Part shown: positions 19,551 through 30,293 of the stretch, piece after piece
Layout: every line of letters begins with the position of its first letter
Position numbering within the stretch: position 1 is the first letter of the stretch
Assembly: GCF_003718735.1 (NCBI RefSeq)
Contig: NZ_CP033460.1
Coordinates: forward strand, 1,922,001-1,986,000
DNA length: 64,000 nucleotides
Reading direction: 5' to 3'
Origin: Staphylococcus debuckii
GTDB lineage: Bacteria; Bacillota; Bacilli; Staphylococcales; Staphylococcaceae
The notes under the pieces: model-generated
The model's database searches: none
Seen by the model: the letters and a program-made list of their open reading frames with translations, nothing else
Told to the model about the DNA's origin: nothing
Position numbers and translations under genes: made by a program

Positions 19551-20621
19551 TTATAAAAAGTCATAAATCGACATATTTTCGTATTTAGTTTCTTCCAAAT
19601 TACCGACTGTCACACCAATCAAGCGAATCGGAACATCCGGATCCTTTAATTCATTATATAAAGTATAAGCTGTATTATAAATATCGATTTCACTTCTGAT
19701 GGGATCTCTCAAGCTGCGTTGTCTAGAGAGCGTTTCGAAGCGGTGCGTTTTAATTTTGACGGTTACAGTTTTTCCGGATTTTTGGATTTTATTTAAACGT
19801 TCTGCAGTCTTCTCACTCAATTCTCTTACTTTTAATAAAATCACTTCGTCATCATTCTCATCTGTGGTAAAAGTTCTCTCTGTCCCTACTGATTTGCGTA
19901 TGCGAAATTGTTTCACCGGCCGTGTATCGATACCGCGTGCTTTCTCATAGAGACCATGTCCTCTTTTTCCGAAGATACGAATCAATTCTCTCTCACTTGT
20001 ATCGTACAAGTCTTGTCCATTATAGATATTATGTTCATGCATAACTTCTTTAGTTGCCTTACCTACTCCTGGAAAATCACCTATTTCGAGGTTCATTAAA
20101 ATCTCATTTACATTATTATAGTCGATGATTTTCATTCCATTCGGCTTGTTCATCCCGCTCGCTAATTTAGCAAGATATTTGTTGTAAGAAACGCCGGCAG
20201 AAGCGGTGAGACCTGTTTTTTCAAAAATATCCCGCCGTATATATTGGGCAATTATTGAGGTCGGCAAGTCGCGACGTACCAAATGTGTTACATCTAAATA
20301 AGCTTCATCTAAGGCTAATGGCTCTACCACTTCTGTATAACTGCGGAAGATTTCCATAATTTGACTGGAGACTTCACGATAATAATCAAAACGAGGTTGA
20401 ATATAATATCCATTGGGACATAATTTATGAGCTTGAGCCATGGGCATTGCAGAGTGAACACCGAATTCCCGTGCTTCATATGAGGCTGTTGTCACCACAC
20501 CTCGACCACTGGCTTTCCCACCTACAATAACTGGTTTACCTCGTAAAGCGGGTCGATCGCGCACTTCAACTTGTGCGTAAAAATAATCCATATCCACATG
20601 AATAATACGACGCTCTTTCAC
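19551..20621 (-). CDS. dinB: DNA polymerase IV
   Basis: This Y-family polymerase performs translesion synthesis. The 356-residue protein has the first catalytic Asp in [12 protein letters not shown], the second pair in LALDEAYLD, the helix-hairpin-helix region [11 protein letters not shown], and a little-finger domain with SVGTERTF. There is no clear beta-clamp motif beyond the final NMSIYDFL. The start is a GTG 8 bases after GAGG; an in-frame GTG three codons upstream overlaps that site. No LexA box is visible. Confidence 0.93.
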   Translation of the reverse strand: MKERRIIHVDMDYFYAQVEVRDRPALRGKPVIVGGKASGRGVVTTASYEAREFGVHSAMPMAQAHKLCPNGYYIQPRFDYYREVSSQIMEIFRSYTEVVEPLALDEAYLDVTHLVRRDLPTSIIAQYIRRDIFEKTGLTASAGVSYNKYLAKLASGMNKPNGMKIIDYNNVNEILMNLEIGDFPGVGKATKEVMHEHNIYNGQDLYDTSERELIRIFGKRGHGLYEKARGIDTRPVKQFRIRKSVGTERTFTTDENDDEVILLKVRELSEKTAERLNKIQKSGKTVTVKIKTHRFETLSRQRSLRDPIRSEIDIYNTAYTLYNELKDPDVPIRLIGVTVGNLEETKYENMSIYDFL

Positions 20622-20801
20622 AGGTATCACCTCACTTTCGAGTTATCTCTATATAGTTTAATTATATTACAGTTGGCAAGTAGTATAGAATAAAATGTTC
20701 TAAATTCACCTCGTAAAAGAGGAAATGTTAATTTTTTATTCAAAAATTATTAAAGTAATAATAAGATACATTTTATCGTTGTAAATAAATGTATATTTAT
20801 C

Positions 20802-20826
20802 GTTTATAACCAAATTAAAGAGGTAT
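20802..20826 (+). promoter_or_regulatory. Candidate sigma-B promoter of the KGG-repeat gene
   Basis: GTTTAT (20802-20807), 13 bases and AGGTAT (20821-20826) each differ by one base from the sigma-B boxes GTTTAA and GGGTAT. It lies 71 bases before the ATG. Confidence 0.6.
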
Positions 20827-20896
20827 AACTTAGCAGACATGAAAACATTAGCTTGTTTCAAGTCTAGTATTCTAAAATTCTTAGGAGGTTTTGTAA

Positions 20897-21217
20897 ATGG
20901 CTGAAAAAGATAACAAAATGAGTCATTCAGAAGCGGGTAAACTAGGAGGAGAAGCAACTTCAAAAGAATACAACAAAGATCATTACCAAGAAATCGGCCG
21001 TGAAGGCGGAGATGCTACAGCTAGTGAAAAAGGGAAAGAATTTTACGAAGAAATCGGCAAAAAAGGCGGAGACAAAACAGCAAGCGAACACGACAAAGAA
21101 TATTATGAAAAAATTGGTAAAGAAGGCGGAGACCCTACAGCTAACGAAAAAGGCAAAGAGTTTTATAAAGAAATCGGCAAAAAAGGCGGAGAAGACAACT
21201 CTAAATACGATAAGTAA
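20897..21217 (+). CDS. KGG-repeat general stress protein (GsiB-like)
   Basis: The protein has 106 residues, almost all of it four to five copies of a repeat of about 20-22 residues with the core EIGKKGGDxTASEKGKEFY. It is very hydrophilic and lacks Cys and Trp, resembling hydrophilin-type desiccation or stress proteins such as Bacillus GsiB (KGG motif, PF10685). TTAGGAGG lies 9 bases before the ATG. It is monocistronic with its own terminator, behind a sigma-B-like promoter. Confidence 0.9.
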   Translation: MAEKDNKMSHSEAGKLGGEATSKEYNKDHYQEIGREGGDATASEKGKEFYEEIGKKGGDKTASEHDKEYYEKIGKEGGDPTANEKGKEFYKEIGKKGGEDNSKYDK

Positions 21218-21228
21218 TTGAAATATTT

Positions 21229-21260
21229 GAGGGCTGAACTTTTAAAGTTCGCCCTCTTTT
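21229..21260 (+). terminator. Terminator of the KGG-repeat gene
   Basis: GAGGGCTGAACTTT and AAAGTTCGCCCTC form the stem, followed by TTTTTATTT. Confidence 0.9.
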
Positions 21261-21287
21261 TATTTGGCGGAGCGGAACAGAATTGAA

Positions 21288-21324
21288 TATATCGGACTAG
21301 ATCCCGATCATCTTGTCCGATATA
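21288..21324 (-). terminator. Terminator of rlmCD
   Basis: TATATCGGACTAGAT (21288-21302) pairs with ATCTTGTCCGATATA (21310-21324) downstream of the minus-strand gene. Confidence 0.75.
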
Positions 21325-21347
21325 ATTCCATACCTATAATCTCAACC

Positions 21348-22709
21348 TTATTTTCTTTCAAATAATGCGACGGTTTCGATGTGTGTAGTTTGTGGGAACA
21401 TGTCCACAGGAGTAATTTCTTTCAATTGATATTGTTCTGTTAAAATACCAGCATCCCTTTGTTGTGTAGAAGGATTGCAAGAAATATAAACAATACGTTT
21501 AGGGTTCAATTCTAATAATGTTTTTAAGAATTGTTCATCGCAACCTTTACGCGGAGGGTCCACCATTACGACATCTGGTTGAATTCCATCTGCTTTCCAT
21601 TGCATAATCACATCTTCTGCTTTACCGCACACAAAGGTAGTATTATCATAACCATTCAACTCAGCGTTTTGTTGAGCGTCTTTGATAGCTGCAGGTACCA
21701 CTTCTACTCCATAAACATGTTGAGCTTTTTCAGCCATATACAGACCTATTGTACCGATACCGCAATAAGTATCTAACACTGTTTCATTACCATTTAGTTG
21801 CGCATACTTTAAAGCTTTATTATATAATTTGACCGTTTGTTCTGAATTAATTTGATAAAATGATTGATCACTGATTTTGAAGGCTACAGAATCTAAATCA
21901 TCTACTATTTCATCCTTGCCATAAAGCGTTTGAGAGTGTCGGCCCATAATCACATTTGAATGAGATTCGTTAATATTTTGAATCACACTTTTAATATTCG
22001 GTACCGCTTCAACCAACTTCTCAATTATAGCTGGAGCTTGTTTAAATCTCTTCCCATTGGTAACAAACACAACCATTACTTCACGTGAGACATGTCCTAC
22101 ACGAATAATAACATGACGCAATAACCCCTCTTTTGATTTCTCATTATAAATTGAAACCTTATGTTGATTCAGCAAATCTTTAATCATAACCATCAAGCGA
22201 TTTTGTACACTGTCTTGAATGATACACTCTTCCATGTCAATGATATCGTGGCTGCGTTGTCTATAAAATCCCATAATGGCTTTGCCAGCTTTATTTTTGC
22301 CGATAGGAATTTGAGACTTATTACGATAATACCAAGGATTCTTCATGCCGATTGTTTCATTAATTACAGTATCGGTATACTTCCCTCTTCTATGGAAAAG
22401 ATTAACGACTTGATTGCGTTTCATTTCAAGTTGAGCCTCATAGGCAAGATGCTGCAACTGGCAACCTCCGCATTTATAATAATAAACACAAGGAGGCTCT
22501 ACACGTTCAGGACTATCTTCAAAAATCTGCAATAATTTCCCAATCGCAAAGTTTTTATTGACTTTAATCAGCTTATATTCGATTTCTTCTCCAGTTAATG
22601 CTTGGGGAATAAAGACAGGATATCTATCAATTTTCACAACCCCATGCCCTTCATGAGTCAGGTCGATGACACGCCCTTTTCTTATTTCATTTTTCTTTAA
22701 CGCTTCCAC
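21348..22709 (-). CDS. rlmCD: 23S rRNA (uracil-C5)-methyltransferase RlmCD
   Basis: This SAM-dependent enzyme methylates uracils 747 and 1939 (E. coli numbering) of 23S rRNA. The 453-residue protein has an N-terminal TRAM domain (about 1-60), iron-sulphur ligands in PPCVYYYKCGGCQLQH, the SAM motif VLDTYCGIGTIGLYMA, MVDPPRKGC, and the catalytic Cys in YISCNPSTQQRD. It lies 60 bases after dagK's stop, with dagK upstream. Confidence 0.92.
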   Translation of the reverse strand: MEALKKNEIRKGRVIDLTHEGHGVVKIDRYPVFIPQALTGEEIEYKLIKVNKNFAIGKLLQIFEDSPERVEPPCVYYYKCGGCQLQHLAYEAQLEMKRNQVVNLFHRRGKYTDTVINETIGMKNPWYYRNKSQIPIGKNKAGKAIMGFYRQRSHDIIDMEECIIQDSVQNRLMVMIKDLLNQHKVSIYNEKSKEGLLRHVIIRVGHVSREVMVVFVTNGKRFKQAPAIIEKLVEAVPNIKSVIQNINESHSNVIMGRHSQTLYGKDEIVDDLDSVAFKISDQSFYQINSEQTVKLYNKALKYAQLNGNETVLDTYCGIGTIGLYMAEKAQHVYGVEVVPAAIKDAQQNAELNGYDNTTFVCGKAEDVIMQWKADGIQPDVVMVDPPRKGCDEQFLKTLLELNPKRIVYISCNPSTQQRDAGILTEQYQLKEITPVDMFPQTTHIETVALFERK

Positions 22710-22768
22710 TTTCTTACCTCCATAGAAAAAAGGTCAGGAGTGGTATATTCCTTCCTAACCTTCGATTA

Positions 22769-23689
22769 TCAATCTTGATCAATTAATTCAGTGTTTTTAA
22801 CATCTTTAGGTGTATAAACTTCGATATGTTGTTTCAAATTCAAGAAATTGGCAGGCAATTGACCGCCGTATTCACCATCCACATTAAGGGGCATTTGTTC
22901 AAAAGAAGAAACATTTACAGATTTGGCCTTTTCATAAGTGACCTTTGGATGTTTAATATGTTCCCCTCTTGAAGCTAATGTCATAATGTGTCCTAATTCT
23001 GCCAGATTAGCTTTCTCTACAATAATTAAAGTAAAATATCCATCATCTAAGCGAGCATCTGGCACTAATTTTTCAAAACCAGCCATTGAATTTGTCAGGC
23101 CTAACAAGAATAATAAAATTTCGCCTTGGAATACTTTGCCATCGTATTCAATACGGACATCAATATTTTTCATTTGCGGCAGCATTTCCATGCCTTTAAT
23201 GTAGTAAGCAAACGGACCTACAAAAGTTTTCAACTTGCTCGAAGTCTCATAAGAAACTTCCGTAATCCGTCCTCCTGCTGCTAAGTTGATGAAATAACGG
23301 CTATTCATCTTACCGATATCTACTTTTACAGTATGACCTTCTGTAATAACATCTACGGCCTTCAGAATATCGGTCGGCAAATGAAGTGCGCGTCCAAAAT
23401 CATTTACTGTACCCATTGGAATGACACCGATCTTAGGGCGATTCGGATGTTCGGCCACACCATTTACTACTTCGTTCAATGTGCCGTCACCGCCAGCGAC
23501 AACTAACATTTCATAGTCTTCATGCAGGGCACGTTTGGCTTCTATTGTAGCATCTCCAGCTTTTTGTGTAGCATATGCACTTGTTTCAAAACCTGCTTTT
23601 TCCATTTTCACCAAAACTTCAGGCAGCATCCGTTTAAACAATTCCTTACCTGAAGTCGGATTATAAATAATTCTTGCGCGTTTTCTCAT
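22769..23689 (-). CDS. dagK: Diacylglycerol kinase DagK
   Basis: The enzyme phosphorylates diacylglycerol, a by-product of lipoteichoic acid synthesis, back to phosphatidic acid. The 306-residue protein has the lipid kinase domain with NPTSGKE (about 9-15) and GGDGTLNEVVNG, then the C-terminal domain with VNDFGRALHLP and NLAAGG. The start is set at MRKRARIIYNP with GAGGG upstream; 28 further codons are open upstream but do not fit the family. Confidence 0.93.
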   Translation of the reverse strand: MRKRARIIYNPTSGKELFKRMLPEVLVKMEKAGFETSAYATQKAGDATIEAKRALHEDYEMLVVAGGDGTLNEVVNGVAEHPNRPKIGVIPMGTVNDFGRALHLPTDILKAVDVITEGHTVKVDIGKMNSRYFINLAAGGRITEVSYETSSKLKTFVGPFAYYIKGMEMLPQMKNIDVRIEYDGKVFQGEILLFLLGLTNSMAGFEKLVPDARLDDGYFTLIIVEKANLAELGHIMTLASRGEHIKHPKVTYEKAKSVNVSSFEQMPLNVDGEYGGQLPANFLNLKQHIEVYTPKDVKNTELIDQD

Positions 23690-23836
23690 AAATAATCCCT
23701 CATCATTTTTACTCACATTCAATTTTATATGATTTCCCTTAGAGTTAAAAGTATTAATGGCTGGATTTGACAAATAAACTTCTAAAAAATGAGCTCTTCT
23801 GAAAACACCGCAATGGTCTCTCTTTTAAATAATAAA

Positions 23837-23886
23837 AATCCTGTTATCAATTGTATTTCAACATGCTTGATAACAGGATTATTTTT
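23837..23886 (-). terminator. Terminator of the gatCAB operon
   Basis: AATCCTGTTATCAA (23837-23850) and TTGATAACAGGATT (23867-23880) are perfect arms just downstream of gatB. Confidence 0.9.
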
Positions 23887-23896
23887 AAAGTCAGAC

Positions 23897-25324
23897 TCAG
23901 CGTTTATCTAATTCTTGTTGTAATAATTTATTAACCATTTGCGGGTTAGCTTGTCCTTTAGAAGCTTTCATAATTTGTCCGACTAAGAAGCCTTTCGCAC
24001 GGCCTTTACCGTTTTTAAAGTCTTCTACAGATTGAGGGTTATTATCTAATGCTTCGTTTACGAAGTTTAATAATACTGATTCATCTGAGATTTGGACTAA
24101 ACCTTTGTCTTCCATAATTTGTTTAGCGTCTCCGCCGTTTTCAGCTAATTCTGGGAAGACTTTTTTCGCAATTTTACTGCTCATTGTGCCGTCTTCAATT
24201 AACTTAATCATACCAGCAAGATTTTCAGGTGTTAATTTAGTATCTTGAAGTTCAACTTGGTTTTTATTCAAGTACTCATTGACACCGCCCATTAACCAGT
24301 TAGAAGTTAATTTTACATCTGCACCGGCTTCAACTGCGCCTTCAAAGAAATCAGACATTTCTTTAGTTAAAGTCAACACGTGTGCATCGTATGCAGGCAA
24401 GCCATATTCGTTCACGTATTTTTCTTTACGTGCATCTGGTAATTCTGGAATCGTTTGACGAACGCGTTCTTTCCATTCTTCATCTACATACAATGGTACG
24501 ATATCTGGTTCTGGGAAGTAACGGTAATCATCTGAACCTTCTTTAACACGCATTAAAATAGTTTTACCAGTTGATTCATCGAAACGACGTGTTTCTTGCA
24601 ATACTTCTCCGCCATTTAATAATTCTTCTTCTTGGCGTTTTTCTTCGTATTCAAGACCTTTACGCACATAGTTGAATGAGTTCAAGTTTTTCAATTCAGC
24701 TTTTGTACCGAATTCTTCTTGACCATATGGGCGTAATGAAATATTAGCATCACAACGCAATGAACCTTCTTCCATTTTACAGTCAGAAACACCTGTATAT
24801 TGGATGATTGAACGTAATTTTTCAAGATAAGCATAAGCTTCTTGAGGTGAACGGATATCTGGTTCAGACACGATTTCAATTAACGGTGTACCTTGACGGT
24901 TCAAGTCTACTAATGAGTATCCGTCTTTATGTGTCGATTTACCTGCATCTTCTTCCATATGCAAACGCGTAATACCAATACGTTTAGTTTCACCGTCTAC
25001 TTCGATATCAATGTAACCATGTTCTCCGATAGGTTGGTCAAATTGAGAAATTTGATACGCTTTCGGATTATCTGGATAGAAATAGTTTTTACGGTCGAAT
25101 TTAGATTCAGTCGCAATTTCCATATTTAAAGCCATAGATGCACGCATTGCCCAGTCTACAGCACGTCTATTTACAACTGGCAATACACCTGGGTATGCTA
25201 GGTCGATTACATTTGTATTTGAGTTAGGTTCTGCTCCGAAATGTGCAGGTGATGGAGAGAACATTTTAGAGTCTGTTTTCAACTCAACATGGACTTCAAG
25301 TCCAATCACTGTTTCAAAATGCAT
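23897..25324 (-). CDS. gatB: Aspartyl/glutamyl-tRNA amidotransferase subunit B
   Basis: GatB phosphorylates mischarged Glu-tRNA(Gln) or Asp-tRNA(Asn) and uses ammonia from GatA to complete the amide. The 475-residue protein has the catalytic cradle starting [17 protein letters not shown] and the helical plus YqeY-like tail (about 330-475). It is the last gene of gatCAB, 16 bases after gatA. It is essential where no glutaminyl-tRNA synthetase exists. Confidence 0.97.
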   Translation of the reverse strand: MHFETVIGLEVHVELKTDSKMFSPSPAHFGAEPNSNTNVIDLAYPGVLPVVNRRAVDWAMRASMALNMEIATESKFDRKNYFYPDNPKAYQISQFDQPIGEHGYIDIEVDGETKRIGITRLHMEEDAGKSTHKDGYSLVDLNRQGTPLIEIVSEPDIRSPQEAYAYLEKLRSIIQYTGVSDCKMEEGSLRCDANISLRPYGQEEFGTKAELKNLNSFNYVRKGLEYEEKRQEEELLNGGEVLQETRRFDESTGKTILMRVKEGSDDYRYFPEPDIVPLYVDEEWKERVRQTIPELPDARKEKYVNEYGLPAYDAHVLTLTKEMSDFFEGAVEAGADVKLTSNWLMGGVNEYLNKNQVELQDTKLTPENLAGMIKLIEDGTMSSKIAKKVFPELAENGGDAKQIMEDKGLVQISDESVLLNFVNEALDNNPQSVEDFKNGKGRAKGFLVGQIMKASKGQANPQMVNKLLQQELDKR

Positions 25325-25340
25325 GATTCTTTAACACTCC

Positions 25341-26798
25341 TTATAAATTTTGATATTGGTCATGTAAGTTATATTGTTGTTCGAATTGATAAGCCACACG
25401 GTAAAGTGTTTTTTCATCGAATGGTTTGCCGATAAACTGCAATCCGATTGGTCTGTCATTTGATTGGCCGCAAGGTACTGAGATACCAGGTAAGCCGGCA
25501 AGATTGACTGGAGTTGTTAATAAATCGTTTGCATACATTGTTAACGGATCATTGATTTCTTCGCCTAGATTGAAGGCTGGTGTAGGTGTTGTAGGCCCAA
25601 CTACTACATCATAGTCTTCAAAGACACGTTCAAAGTCTTGACGGATCAATGTTCTTACTTTTTGAGATTTCTTGTAGTAAGCATCATAGTAACCAGAACT
25701 TAATGCGAAAGTACCTAATAAGATACGACGTTTAACTTCTTTACCGAATCCTTCGCTACGAGATAATTTATATAATTCATCTAGTGACTTCGCTTCTTTA
25801 GAGTGGAAACCATAACGGATACCATCGAAACGAGATAAGTTAGATGATGCTTCAGATGATGCGATAACATAATAAGAAGGAATACCGTAACTTGTATTTG
25901 GTAAGGATACTTCTTCAACGATAGCGCCTTCCCCTTCTAAAATTTCAACCGCATTGCGAACCGCTTCTTTCACTTCATCATTCACACCTTCACCTAAATA
26001 TTCTTTAGGCAATGCAATTTTCATACCGCGGATATCTTTCCCAATTTCTGAAGTGAAGTCGTGGTCTTCAACCGGTGCGCTTGTAGAATCGTGTTTATCT
26101 TCACCTACAATTGTTTCTAAAACAATGGCATTATCTTTAACATTACGTGTTAAAGGTCCGATTTGGTCTAATGAAGAAGCAAATGCTACTAAACCAAAGC
26201 GAGATACACGGCCATAAGTCGGTTTCATGCCAACAATACCGCAATAAGCTGCTGGTTGACGAATAGAACCGCCAGTATCAGAACCTAAACTAAATGGTAC
26301 TAAGCCAGCTGCGACTGCTGCTGCTGAACCGCCTGATGAACCACCAGGTACTGCTGAATGATCAAAAGGGTTCACTGTTTTCTTATAATAAGATGTTTCA
26401 GTTGAACCGCCCATTGCGAATTCATCCATATTTAATTTACCGATTAATACGGCATTTTCATTATGCAATTTATTCATTACAGTAGATTCATAAATTGGAA
26501 CGAAACCTTCCAGCATTTTGCTAGCACAAGTTGTTTCAAGACCTTCAGTAATAATATTATCTTTAATTCCCATAGGAATACCGAATAATTTGCCTTCCAT
26601 TTGGTCTTTCGCTTGCAATTCATCTAATTCTTCTGCTTTTTTAACTGCATTTTCTTTATCTAAAGCTAAAAATGATTGAATACTAGGATCAGTTTCTTCA
26701 ATTGCGTCATAGATATCTTTGACAACTTCTGAAGGTTTGATTTCTTTGTTCTTAATCATTTTGCTTAATTTTTCAACTGATTCATAACGAATAGACAT
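25341..26798 (-). CDS. gatA: Glutamyl-tRNA amidotransferase subunit A
   Basis: This is the glutaminase subunit. The 485-residue amidase-signature protein has the catalytic Lys in MGIKDNI, and [32 protein letters not shown] carries the cis-Ser and nucleophile Ser. It overlaps gatC by one base (ATG/A). Confidence 0.97.
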   Translation of the reverse strand: MSIRYESVEKLSKMIKNKEIKPSEVVKDIYDAIEETDPSIQSFLALDKENAVKKAEELDELQAKDQMEGKLFGIPMGIKDNIITEGLETTCASKMLEGFVPIYESTVMNKLHNENAVLIGKLNMDEFAMGGSTETSYYKKTVNPFDHSAVPGGSSGGSAAAVAAGLVPFSLGSDTGGSIRQPAAYCGIVGMKPTYGRVSRFGLVAFASSLDQIGPLTRNVKDNAIVLETIVGEDKHDSTSAPVEDHDFTSEIGKDIRGMKIALPKEYLGEGVNDEVKEAVRNAVEILEGEGAIVEEVSLPNTSYGIPSYYVIASSEASSNLSRFDGIRYGFHSKEAKSLDELYKLSRSEGFGKEVKRRILLGTFALSSGYYDAYYKKSQKVRTLIRQDFERVFEDYDVVVGPTTPTPAFNLGEEINDPLTMYANDLLTTPVNLAGLPGISVPCGQSNDRPIGLQFIGKPFDEKTLYRVAYQFEQQYNLHDQYQNL

Positions 26799-27100
26799 TA
26801 CGCATCCTCCCCGCTGATGATTGATGGTACTTTAAATTGGCCATCTTCTGTTTCTTTTGCATTTTTAAGTGCAAGTTCTTGAGGAATGCCTTTGATTGCT
26901 TTGTCCTCTCTTAAAACGTTTTGCAAATCTAATACGTGATACGTCGGTTCAACTGAACTTGTATCTGCTGTATCAATTTGTTGGGCAAAGTTTAAAATAG
27001 TTTCTAATGTGTCTTGCATTTCAGTAGTTTCTTCTGGTGAAATATGAAGTTTAGATAAATTTGCAATATGTTCAACTTCTTCACGTGATACTCTAGCCAT
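26798..27100 (-). CDS. gatC: Glutamyl-tRNA amidotransferase subunit C
   Basis: The protein has 100 residues and links GatA and GatB. It begins [24 protein letters not shown], the family pattern. It is the first gene of the operon, behind AGGAGGCAATTC, and divergent from putP. Confidence 0.95.
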   Translation of the reverse strand: MARVSREEVEHIANLSKLHISPEETTEMQDTLETILNFAQQIDTADTSSVEPTYHVLDLQNVLREDKAIKGIPQELALKNAKETEDGQFKVPSIISGEDA

Positions 27101-27488
27101 TAATGAATTGCCTCCTTAATAATACTTCATCATTAAATTGTATCAAAAAAATGCTTGGAAATCTAAGGTTTTTAGCTTGCTGAACCTGGCTTGCAGGAAC
27201 TTTGTCCCTTTTAACTTAATCATAATCTTTTTTAAATGCAAGCTTTTATATGTCTATAAATTATCGCACTTCTGCTTGATTATATTTTTATACATCTCAC
27301 ATTATAAAAACACTGATAAAAACGATGGGAATTTACGTAATCTCAGAATATATGTAAGCGCTTTACACATTGCCATTATGCGTTTATATTTTTTCTCAAT
27401 TTTTAAAATATTTATACCCCATTTTTCAGAATTATTGTATAATAATGCGTATACATTGAAATTTCAATGAGAAAAGGGGGAAACCACG
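27101..27488. other. 388-bp divergent intergenic region between gatC and putP
   Basis: It holds the promoters of gatCAB and putP, a cre-like site (27353-27367) and a -10-like TATAAT (27438-27443). The open frame across it has no ribosome site or coding character. No RNA gene is recognised. Confidence 0.5.
27353..27367 (+). promoter_or_regulatory. cre-like catabolite control site upstream of putP
   Basis: TGTAAGCGCTTTACA resembles the CcpA site TGWAANCGNTNWCA but carries one extra T in the right half. It lies about 120 bases before the putP start and 70 before the -10 box. Confidence 0.4.
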
Positions 27489-29030
27489 ATGTTTATTTTA
27501 GGTACTTCAGTAAGCAGTCAAATTGATGCAGACTGGCAAACGTACATTATGATTGGTGTTTATTTCTTGATACTTGTAATCATCGGGATTTATGGTTATA
27601 AGCAATCAACAGGCAATCTGAGCGAATACATGTTAGGAGGACGTAACATCGGACCGTACATCACTGCCCTGTCTGCAGGTGCATCTGATATGAGTGGTTG
27701 GATGATCATGGGCTTACCAGGTTCTGTGTATTCTACTGGCTTGTCCGCCATTTGGATTACCATTGGTTTAAGTTTGGGAGCTTATTTAAACTACTTCATT
27801 GTTGCTCCAAGATTGCGTGTTTATACAGAACTTGCAGGAGATGCTATTACATTACCGGACTTCTTTAAAAATAGATTAGATGATCATTCTAATATTATTA
27901 AAATTATCTCTGGTGCGATCATCGTCATCTTCTTCACTTTATATACACACTCTGGATTTGTTTCAGGCGGAAAGTTATTTGAAACTGCTTTTGGTTTGAA
28001 CTATCGTTACGGTTTAATTATGGTAGCTGTTATCGTTATTTTCTATACCTTCTTAGGTGGTTATTTAGCGGTATCCATTACAGATTTCTTCCAAGGTGTC
28101 ATCATGTTAATCGCGATGGTTATGGTACCTGTAGTCGCACTCTTGAAATTGAATGGCTGGGACATATTCCATCAAGTTGCAGAAATGAAACCTACTAATT
28201 TAGATTTATTCCGAGGTACTACGGTATTAGGTATTATTTCATTATTCTCTTGGGGACTGGGATATTTTGGACAACCACACATCATTGTGCGTTTTATGTC
28301 CATTAAATCTTTTAAACTCTTACCTAAAGCACGTCGCGTCGGTATTATTTGGATGATAATTGGACTTGCAGGTGCCTGTTTAGTTGGGTTGACAGGCATT
28401 GCATTCGTACCAGCTTATCATATTACACTCAAAGATCCTGAAACATTATTTATCATCATGGGGCAAGTTCTTTTCCATCCATTAGTTGGCGGTTTCTTAC
28501 TTGCTGCAATATTGGCTGCTATTATGAGTACGATTTCTTCTCAATTACTCGTAACTTCTAGTTCATTGACAGAAGATTTCTATAAATTAATTCGTGGTAA
28601 AAAAGCAAATACTAAAAAACATGAAAAAGAATTCGTACTTGTCGGTCGTATTTCCGTAATGGTAGTTGCGTTTGTAGCAATCTGGATTGCTTGGACTCCA
28701 AATGATACTATTTTAAACTTAGTTGGTAACGCTTGGGCAGGCTTTGGAGCAGCATTCAGTCCACTCGTTCTTTTCTCATTGTATTGGAAAGGCTTAACAA
28801 GAGCTGGCGCAATCAGTGGTATGGTTGCTGGGGCAGCCACAGTTATTATTTGGATTGTATTCATTAAGCCATTAGCAGATATCAATGAAATATTTGGTTT
28901 ATATGAAATTATTCCTGGTTTTATTATGAGTGTAATCTTTACTTATGTAGTAAGTAAATTAACTCAAAAACCAAGTGCACGCACGATCGGAGAATTGGAC
29001 GAAGTCAAACAAATTCTTCATACTAAATAA
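27489..29030 (+). CDS. putP: Sodium/proline symporter PutP
   Basis: High-affinity proline uptake for osmoprotection and nutrition. The 513-residue protein has about 13 membrane helices of the SSS family. The conserved [17 protein letters not shown] (about 58-74) lines the Na+/proline site, and [17 protein letters not shown] matches the Na+ site in helix 8. AAGGGGG lies 9 bases upstream. It is a single gene with a terminator behind. Confidence 0.95.
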   Translation: MFILGTSVSSQIDADWQTYIMIGVYFLILVIIGIYGYKQSTGNLSEYMLGGRNIGPYITALSAGASDMSGWMIMGLPGSVYSTGLSAIWITIGLSLGAYLNYFIVAPRLRVYTELAGDAITLPDFFKNRLDDHSNIIKIISGAIIVIFFTLYTHSGFVSGGKLFETAFGLNYRYGLIMVAVIVIFYTFLGGYLAVSITDFFQGVIMLIAMVMVPVVALLKLNGWDIFHQVAEMKPTNLDLFRGTTVLGIISLFSWGLGYFGQPHIIVRFMSIKSFKLLPKARRVGIIWMIIGLAGACLVGLTGIAFVPAYHITLKDPETLFIIMGQVLFHPLVGGFLLAAILAAIMSTISSQLLVTSSSLTEDFYKLIRGKKANTKKHEKEFVLVGRISVMVVAFVAIWIAWTPNDTILNLVGNAWAGFGAAFSPLVLFSLYWKGLTRAGAISGMVAGAATVIIWIVFIKPLADINEIFGLYEIIPGFIMSVIFTYVVSKLTQKPSARTIGELDEVKQILHTK

Positions 29031-29039
29031 TTTACACTA

Positions 29040-29082
29040 AAAAGCCTCATCGCTACTTGTTTGTAACGACGAGGCTTATTTG
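29040..29082. terminator. Convergent terminator between putP and fdh
   Basis: AAGCCTCATCG (29042-29052) pairs with CGACGAGGCTT (29068-29078), with A/T flanks for both strands. Confidence 0.85.
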
Positions 29083-29095
29083 TTATCTTAAATAA

Positions 29096-30133
29096 CTATT
29101 TTTTATCGTGCTTTGCATATGATTTACTCGTAATTTGTCCGCCATTTACAATCACATCTTTTTCTGGGAATGGCTTTTCATCGAAGAAGTTTGTTAATAA
29201 GTTTTTAACCCCTTCTTCAATACGATGTTGTGCTTCAATTACCATACCTGAATAATGAATGGTCATAGCATTACGCGGCATTTTTCTCCAAGGATGATCA
29301 GCTGGCGCAGGTTGAGGATACCAAACGTTGCCACCGTAACCTTGAATATGATTTTCTTCTACCATTTGGACAATTTCATCTTTGTTCACGATTTTACCAC
29401 GTGCACAGTTAACGATATAACTTCCGTCTTTCATTTTGCTGATAGTATCATAATCAAATAAATTATCTGTCTCAGGAGTCAATGGTGATGTGATAATAAT
29501 AACATCACTCGTAGCGACTAACTCATCGAAATCAACGTATTTCGAGAAGTCTGTATCTTCTTGACTAGAACGTCTGTGATGTTGAATATTAACATCGAAT
29601 GGTTTCAAACGTTCACCAACTAAACGTCCGATTCTGCCTAAACCGAAGATACCGATTGTTTTATGTTGTAATTCAAATGCATGGTTAGTCACTTTAGTAA
29701 GATTCCAAGTACCTCCTTCTGACTGATGGTGTCCTTCTTCATAGTTACGCACTAAAATCAAAGTTAACATTACAATATGTTCTGCCACACTGACCGTATT
29801 GGAATCTGTTACTTCGACAACAGAAATATTATGTTTGCTGGCCGCTTCTAAATCAACATGGTCAGAACCTACCCCTGCTGTCACAGCGAGTTTCAAATTG
29901 GGTGCTTTTTCAATACGTTCTGCAGTCATATAGGCTGGATAGAAAGGTGCACTGATTACAACGTCCATATCTTTAAGATGTTGATCTAAATCTTCCTCTC
30001 CGTTTTTTAAAACTACTAATTCATGTCCTCTTTCTTCTAAAAAAGGACGTAAATTTAATGCAGATTGATCATCTAATATATTATTTTCAGTTTCCCCTTC
30101 AGTTGCTTCAGGAAATAATGCTACAATTTTCAT
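29096..30133 (-). CDS. fdh: NAD-dependent formate dehydrogenase
   Basis: The enzyme oxidises formate to CO2 with NAD+. The 345-residue protein is of the D-2-hydroxyacid dehydrogenase family with GLGRIG (164-169) as dinucleotide motif. Hallmarks of true formate dehydrogenase are present: SAPFYPAYMT (61-70), Asn112 in TDSNTVSVAEH, CARGK, QPAPADHPW and IHYSG. In staphylococci this gene is linked with fermentative and biofilm growth. It is monocistronic. Confidence 0.92.
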   Translation of the reverse strand: MKIVALFPEATEGETENNILDDQSALNLRPFLEERGHELVVLKNGEEDLDQHLKDMDVVISAPFYPAYMTAERIEKAPNLKLAVTAGVGSDHVDLEAASKHNISVVEVTDSNTVSVAEHIVMLTLILVRNYEEGHHQSEGGTWNLTKVTNHAFELQHKTIGIFGLGRIGRLVGERLKPFDVNIQHHRRSSQEDTDFSKYVDFDELVATSDVIIITSPLTPETDNLFDYDTISKMKDGSYIVNCARGKIVNKDEIVQMVEENHIQGYGGNVWYPQPAPADHPWRKMPRNAMTIHYSGMVIEAQHRIEEGVKNLLTNFFDEKPFPEKDVIVNGGQITSKSYAKHDKK

Positions 30134-30248
30134 TTATAATCACCTTATTCTTTATATTTTATATTTTGAAAAGTTAGTCACATTAGTTCTAAGTTTCCCT
30201 TATTGCACTTACCTAAACAATTCAACATGTTTTATCACATTTTTGTCA

Positions 30249-30282
30249 TAAAAAAAGACACCTTCATTAGGCGTCTCTTTTA
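30249..30282 (-). terminator. Terminator of camS
   Basis: AAAAGACACC and GGCGTCTCTTTT form a stem past camS on the minus strand, with a T-run. Confidence 0.8.
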
Positions 30283-30293
30283 TAAGCATTTCT

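Noticed and set aside
20687-20704. LexA-like sequence TAGAATAAAATGTTCTA upstream of dinB
   Set aside because: The half-sites are one base too far apart and GAAT replaces GAAC, so it does not fit GAAC-N4-GTTC. It is also 66 bases or more upstream of the dinB start.
20736-20963. 75-codon minus-strand frame before the KGG gene
   Set aside because: It overlaps the promoter and start of a clear gene and has no ribosome site or family features.
20897-21217. Repeats considered as a CRISPR or tandem DNA repeat array
   Set aside because: The repeat is in frame and encodes KGG units; there are no unique spacers.
21000-21221. 73-codon Lys-rich frame inside the KGG-repeat gene
   Set aside because: It is the +1 frame of a repetitive gene and only mirrors the repeats.
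27138-27470. 110-codon open frame in the gatC-putP gap
   Set aside because: No ribosome site, composition like non-coding AT-rich DNA, and it covers the regulatory sites of putP.
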